From NCBI GenBank assembly GCA_004293295.1, contig RDYC01000345.1, positions 1 to 5,859 on the forward strand: a stretch of DNA of 5,859 nt, read 5' to 3'. Below are positions 5,430 to 5,859 of the stretch, piece by piece. A program made the position numbers and the translations under genes. The stretch comes from Bacteroidota bacterium (GTDB lineage: Bacteria > Bacteroidota > Bacteroidia > UKL13-3). Each line of letters begins with the position of its first letter. Within the stretch, counting starts at the first letter, position 1. Below the pieces are notes generated by a model. That model was not told where the DNA came from. It saw only the letters and a program-made list of their open reading frames with translations, and searched no databases.

Positions 5430-5859
5430 TTAGTAAAGCGATTTCCCATTTAAATCTGTAGTCAGTATATCGCTCATGTAATCAAAAAAAGGTCTCATGG
5501 CTAAAAAGGTTAATAGCACTTCTTGCTCAAAACGGCCAGACAATACTTCCTTATCCGTAAATGGTCTCCGCACCACAAATTGTTTTTTCTTGATGAAGTC
5601 AATAGCAGGGTGGTTTTTATCAAAGCCTTTGGGAGCAGTTTTCACGGCATCTTCTCCATCAAGTGTTCCAAAGTATTTTACAAACGTTTTATTACGGGTT
5701 ATGCGTTCAATTTCAGTGGTGTCCATTTCAAACTCTTTGCGAATGCGCAACAAATCTGCCGGGTTTGGTCCCCAAAATCCACCACCCACAAAGCTGTTGT
5801 TTGGCTCTAAATGCACATAATAACCACCCCTCAACAAAGGTTTTGTTCTGGAGTACCCA
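5430..5859 (-). CDS. DUF2461-family protein (5' end beyond right edge)
   Basis: About 142 C-terminal residues are visible and the frame stays open to the window edge, so the start lies outside; the TTG at 5835-5837 is internal. The visible part begins with a segment ending RGGYYVHLEPNNSFVGGGFWGPNPADLLRIR, the core DUF2461 signature (family members run about 220 residues, with RGGYYVHLEP near the middle). It continues with an LDGEDAVKTAPKGFDKNHPAIDFIKKKQFVVRRPFTD stretch, typical of the family, where KxxPKGFxxDHP and the FxxxxxFxD pattern are conserved, and ends with a helical tail. DUF2461 proteins are widespread, soluble and of unknown biochemical function. The stop is TAA at 5430-5432. The 100-bp gap to the next gene holds that gene's promoter, so this gene is probably a separate unit. 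Family call is firm; role unknown. Confidence 0.92.
   Translation of the reverse strand, partial: GYSRTKPLLRGGYYVHLEPNNSFVGGGFWGPNPADLLRIRKEFEMDTTEIERITRNKTFVKYFGTLDGEDAVKTAPKGFDKNHPAIDFIKKKQFVVRRPFTDKEVLSGRFEQEVLLTFLAMRPFFDYMSDILTTDLNGKSLY

Noticed and set aside
5497..5820. Plus-strand open frames opposite the DUF2461 gene
   Set aside because: The minus-strand DUF2461 match is strong; the antisense translations are low-complexity and unrecognisable.
1..5859. Insertion sequence, phage, toxin-antitoxin or CRISPR content
   Set aside because: No transposase, integrase, paired small toxin/antitoxin frames, or regularly spaced direct repeats were seen on either strand.

Overview
The window looks like a chromosomal stretch from a member of the Bacteroidota. 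Four things point there: promoter boxes of the TAnnTTTG type used by the primary sigma factor of this phylum lie upstream of several genes; there are no obvious Shine-Dalgarno sequences; the Crp-like regulator ends in the ASYLGITPETLSR-type helix typical of the phylum; and the KdpD-like histidine kinase is a separate short protein. Base composition is moderately AT-rich and looks even throughout. I see no insertion sequence, integrase, tRNA, rRNA or CRISPR array.

Ten protein genes fill the window, all on the minus strand, so transcription runs from high to low coordinates. From right to left they are: a DUF2461-type protein cut by the right edge (5430-5859); a DUF998-like six-helix membrane protein with its own promoter (4670-5329); a Crp/Fnr-family regulator (4070-4630); a 218-residue membrane protein of unknown function (3344-4000); a bleomycin-resistance/glyoxalase-fold (VOC) protein (2961-3320); a TetR-family regulator (2365-2889); two small membrane proteins (1876-2298 and 1504-1845); and a KdpD-like histidine kinase (298-1410) overlapping a KdpE-like response regulator cut by the left edge (1-308).

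Promoter-like boxes and spacing suggest four or more units: 5329 to 4070 (membrane protein plus Crp-like regulator), 4000 to 2961 (membrane protein plus VOC protein), tetR from its own promoter followed by the two small membrane proteins from an additional promoter, and the two-component pair.

The most notable signal is an exact TTGAT-N4-ATCAA palindrome, the classic Fnr/Anr box, just downstream of the Crp-like gene and upstream of the 218-residue membrane protein. The regulator carries the ExxSR recognition-helix signature known to read that sequence. Its position, about -41 from the inferred start, would suit class II activation. A second candidate operator, ATTGTA-N10-TACAAT, lies between tetR and the two small membrane protein genes. 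Together these suggest two local regulator/membrane-protein modules, which is inference from sequence alone.
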